NCBI GenBank assembly: GCA_016630905.1
Contig: WBMQ01000001.1
Coordinates: 806,001-870,000 of the forward strand
From: Capillidium heterosporum
Lineage: Eukaryota; Entomophthoromycota; Entomophthoromycetes; Entomophthorales; Capillidiaceae
Direction: 5' to 3'
DNA length: 64,000 nt
The notes below the pieces were generated by a model. That model was given only the letters and a program-made list of their open reading frames with translations. It ran no database searches and was not told the origin of the DNA. Positions 61,370 to 64,000 of the stretch are shown piece after piece (position 1 is the stretch's first letter; every line of letters starts with the position of its first letter). A program made the position numbers and the translations under genes.

Positions 61370-61930
61370 ATGTCCAAGCTATTCACCAGTCTTCAAAGAA
61401 CACGATGCTTCTCAGCAAACTGCAACTTTCAAGTGTACAAGGCCCTCACTAGAAACTACACCGACGCTGCCCAAGTTGGCACCCTGCAACGTCTAAAGGA
61501 AGATATGAAGGCAGCTATGCGTTCCAAGGATAAAGTCAAACTCAACGTCATCAAATCTGTAATATCCGACGTAACCTACGCCGAAAAGTCAGGGCAGCAC
61601 GAAGGTGTCGATATTGAGACTTTAACTGCATCTATTTTACACAAAGCCGTCAAGAAACGTAACGAAGCTATCGCCAACTATTTGCAAGGTAATAGAAAGG
61701 ATTTGGCGGATGCCGAAAATATCGAGTTAGAGTTGATAAAAGCTTACTTACCTAGCCAATTTACCGATACCGAGATTGAAGCTAAAGTTAAGGAGGTCGT
61801 TGAAAAGTTGCAGGTCAAGAGTGTCAAAGAGTTGGGCAAGGTTATCAAAGGAGTCGAATTGGACCCGGCTAGAGCTCCCAAAGCTAAAGTCGCTCAGATA
61901 GCTAAACAGTACTTGGAATCTATAAATTAG
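61370..61930 (+). CDS. AIM41: GatB/YqeY-domain mitochondrial protein AIM41
   Basis: A single exon of 186 residues. The first 30 or so residues are Arg/Ser/Thr-rich without acidic residues (LFTSLQRTRCFSANCNFQ), as in a mitochondrial presequence. From about residue 37 the YqeY domain is complete: LKEDMKAAMRSKDKVKLNVI, the VISDVTYAEKSG loop, LHKAVKKRNEAIANY, the YLPSQFTDTEIEAKV motif, and a final GKVIKGVELDPARAPKAKVAQ. Yeast Aim41 has the same layout and affects mitochondrial inheritance. By analogy with the GatB tail domain it may bind tRNA or aminoacyl-tRNA, but its biochemical role is unknown. Confidence 0.92.
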   Translation: MSKLFTSLQRTRCFSANCNFQVYKALTRNYTDAAQVGTLQRLKEDMKAAMRSKDKVKLNVIKSVISDVTYAEKSGQHEGVDIETLTASILHKAVKKRNEAIANYLQGNRKDLADAENIELELIKAYLPSQFTDTEIEAKVKEVVEKLQVKSVKELGKVIKGVELDPARAPKAKVAQIAKQYLESIN

Positions 61931-62399
61931 TTTTCTCTTTTTACTATATATTTATGCCTGTAATAAGTAGTTTTGTACTGTTTTGTTTTCTTAGTCTATT
62001 GGTTTATTTATGATTAGAAATACATTCATTTTCGATGCTTTATAGGCATAGCTACTAAAATTAAATTTTAATAGTGTTGGCTAATATTCATATTTAGAAT
62101 GCATGTATAGATAGGTTGAATGCTTGTTACTTTTTGCTCATATATTCATATATATTAGTCAAATGCATCCAAATTTTGACTGTTGCATAAGCTTTAAAAT
62201 ACCAGCCTTACAAGACTTTATTTAATTTGTATATTACAGCTTATATTTAATAGTATTGAATGGCAACTTATGAAAATAACAAAATAATACTAAGTATAAA
62301 ACAACTATTATATCCTTAATTTTATTAAAGTCTAACTACTACAGACTACATCTCATTAAGTGAATATACTTATTTCGTTTCTTGAAGGGCTGATATTAA
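61931..62399. other. convergent intergenic AIM41/nucleoside hydrolase
   Basis: 470 AT-rich bases between two 3' ends; no gene. Confidence 0.5.
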
Positions 62400-63967
62400 T
62401 TAACGCAAGTAGGGGAATATATTCTCCAAAAGAATCTTCTGGTACTCGTTGGGATTGCTTATGTTGTAACATACCTCGATATTGTTCTTCTTCTTATCGG
62501 CTAAGGGGTCGTGTCTGCGATCAACCACACACATGGCTTTAGTAAGGTGGGATCCCTGATATTCAATCTGGATGTTCTCGAATTTCGTCTCAGGCTTCAC
62601 CAGCCCAATGGCAATTCCCATAGCCAACGGGTCGTGAAGGGCAACACCTAGAACCAACTCGAACTCTTCCGACCACTGGATGCAAGCTTCAAGCATGCTT
62701 TTGAAGAACTCTTCGAGGGGACTGTCTCTAGTTAAGTTGGCATAGATGAAATCCCGGTGTAGGTAGGACTGCATAGTTATATCGAGTGGTACAATCTGTA
62801 CGTGCAATGGTAAAGGTGCTTTCAAACTGGAGGTGCCGCTGATCGTGCGCTTGAGTTTTTCGATCTCGGGGGAGTAGCCCTTTGTCGCTTCCATCAGGAT
62901 GTGGGCAGCTTTGGGGTCGGCGTAGAAGTTAAATTCGGCAGTAGGGGACACGTTTCCACTTACTGAGACAGCTCCACCCATTACAATCACTTTTTTTACT
63001 AGGCTGAATGTAATAGGATCCTTTAACCAAGCTTGAGCTACGGTAGTTAATGGTCCTAGGGTAACTATAGTAAGGGTAAATGGTGCTGAATTTCTTATTT
63101 GAAACAGCATCTCATCAACAGCATTAAGTTCGCTAACTTCGAATCTTTCGTGTTCTACCAATGCTTTTTCCAATCCTCGGCTGAAACGCTCTTCAGACAA
63201 CTGGTCGATTAAATGGGGATGCGTAACTGTAATGTTCCCCAACCCGTCGTTCCCGTGTACATCTTCAGCTAAGGCCTGTTCACCTTCAATGGGAGCTGCT
63301 GAACCTTTGCTTTTATTAGAGAATAAACCAAATGAATATTTACCTATTGCTACCCTTGGCTTCGAATTATGACTGTAGTAGTCTTTATGCTCCTTGTCGA
63401 GCGAAACCTCATACTCCTTCTGTAGAGAAAGGGTATGGAACAGTGAGCACATGTTCCTAGTTACGTTTGAAAGCGAAGTGTTCCCATGCGTCAAAGTTAT
63501 CGCCTTCAGATCGACTTTAGGCGAAGCTAAAGCTAGCAGCAAAGCCATCATATCGTCGACTCCCGGATCGGTATCTATAAGTAGGCTGATGGGCTCATCT
63601 GACCCTTCTACTTCCTCTAAAACTTTATTATATTTGGGATTTGGAGAGTAACTGTTGAGCATTTCAGTGATATCTGCTGAGCTATTAACTATTGGGAATT
63701 TGGAGAGAAACAGAGTTGCTTTGTGTTTGCTTTTATGTTTTAGTGAATTTGTATAAGGGTTGATCGAATCAAGCCAATCTAGACCAAAGTCCCTATTTGC
63801 TAACTGCAAATAGAAAGTGGGTACAAACCCCTGTAAAAACTTCGAATAGTAAAGTATAAGTTGGTGTGCCTATTTACTAGAAATTTCCTATCTTTCCATT
63901 TGAGGTCTTGTGTCGTGTTGTGTTTGACATCTATTCTTTGGACTTTTAGTGAAACTTTATTTGCCAT
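62400..63967 (-). CDS. inosine-uridine preferring nucleoside hydrolase
   Basis: Two exons (63967-63878 and 63830-62400; 47-base intron) give 506 residues. The large open frame alone lacks an ATG near its start. Splicing to the short exon at the window edge supplies ATG 63967 and keeps the frame (FYLQLANRDFGLDWLD across the old boundary). Catalytic motifs are complete: DTDPGVDDMMALLLAL (calcium-binding Asp cluster, about residue 115), LTHGNTSL, TLGPLTTVAQAW, VIVMGGAVSVSGNVS, AEFNFYADPKAAHIL, and VALHDPLAMG with the active-site His-Asp. The enzyme hydrolyses ribonucleosides to base and ribose in purine/pyrimidine salvage. Compared with about 315-residue bacterial enzymes it has an N-terminal extension of about 105 residues and insertions, for example between the HGNTSL block and the AEDVHGNDGLG loop, as in fungal homologues. 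No signal peptide was seen; cytosolic. Confidence 0.9.
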
Positions 63968-64000
63968 GCATAATAAAGAGGTTTTAGATTGCTGAACTTT

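Overview
The window is nuclear DNA from a fungus, most likely an early-diverging (zygomycete-type) lineage. Genes are split by many very short GT-AG introns. Most are 39-60 bases, often with a CTAAC/CTAAT-like branch site, and upstream donors are usually GTAAGT/GTAAAT. The DNA is AT-rich and intergenic spans are long. The gene set mixes fungal genes (CFEM-like GPI protein, AIM41, DSK2, hydrolase, maltose-acetyltransferase type enzyme) with proteins better known from animals (Gdown1/POLR2M-like, ZZZ3-like, WDR89, a rhodopsin-like 7TM receptor). That mix would fit Entomophthoromycotina/Conidiobolus-like fungi, but this placement is inference. No rRNA, tRNA, CRISPR array or intact transposon was recognised.

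Layout. 0.1-1.0 kb: a Gdown1-like RNA polymerase II regulator (-). 1.1-8.1 kb: a gene-free AT-rich span. 8.2-9.8 kb: a single-exon polyglutamine transcription factor with a C-terminal CxC...C...HxxxC finger (-). 12.2-13.6 kb: WDR89 (+). 13.9-15.3 kb: an OXR1/TLDc protein (-), convergent with WDR89. 16.2-17.4 kb: two decayed, oppositely oriented copies of one small-protein gene. 17.7-18.3 kb: a hexapeptide acetyltransferase (-). 19.3-20.0 kb: an eight-cysteine GPI-anchored surface protein (+). 20.8-21.3 kb: a small hydrophilic protein (+). 22.8-23.8 kb: a Bin3/MePCE RNA cap methyltransferase (-), divergent from HOP2 (+, 24.2-25.2 kb). 25.2-49.6 kb: a gene-poor tract holding eroded genes, two long hairpins, one intact 7TM receptor (45.6-46.7 kb) and a few partly resolved coding exons.

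49.7-53.6 kb is a compact cluster: ornithine carbamoyltransferase (+, reading frame broken twice), a SANT + ZZ-finger ZZZ3-like protein (-), and a UTP16/NOL7-like nucleolar protein (+, frame broken once). 54.9-58.1 kb holds two long relics, one of them a 7TM receptor. 59.1-64.0 kb is again dense: ubiquilin/DSK2 (-), AIM41 (+) and an inosine-uridine-type nucleoside hydrolase (-) whose short first exon lies at the right edge.

No operon-like logic is expected. Several genes nevertheless converge on transcription control: the Gdown1-like protein (Pol II/Mediator), the MePCE-like enzyme (methylphosphate capping of Pol III RNAs) and the ZZZ3-like protein (histone acetyltransferase complex reader). 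All splice structures were assembled by eye from splice consensus, frame continuity and family alignment, and none is confirmed by transcripts. For fully resolved genes the exon lengths sum to a multiple of three.
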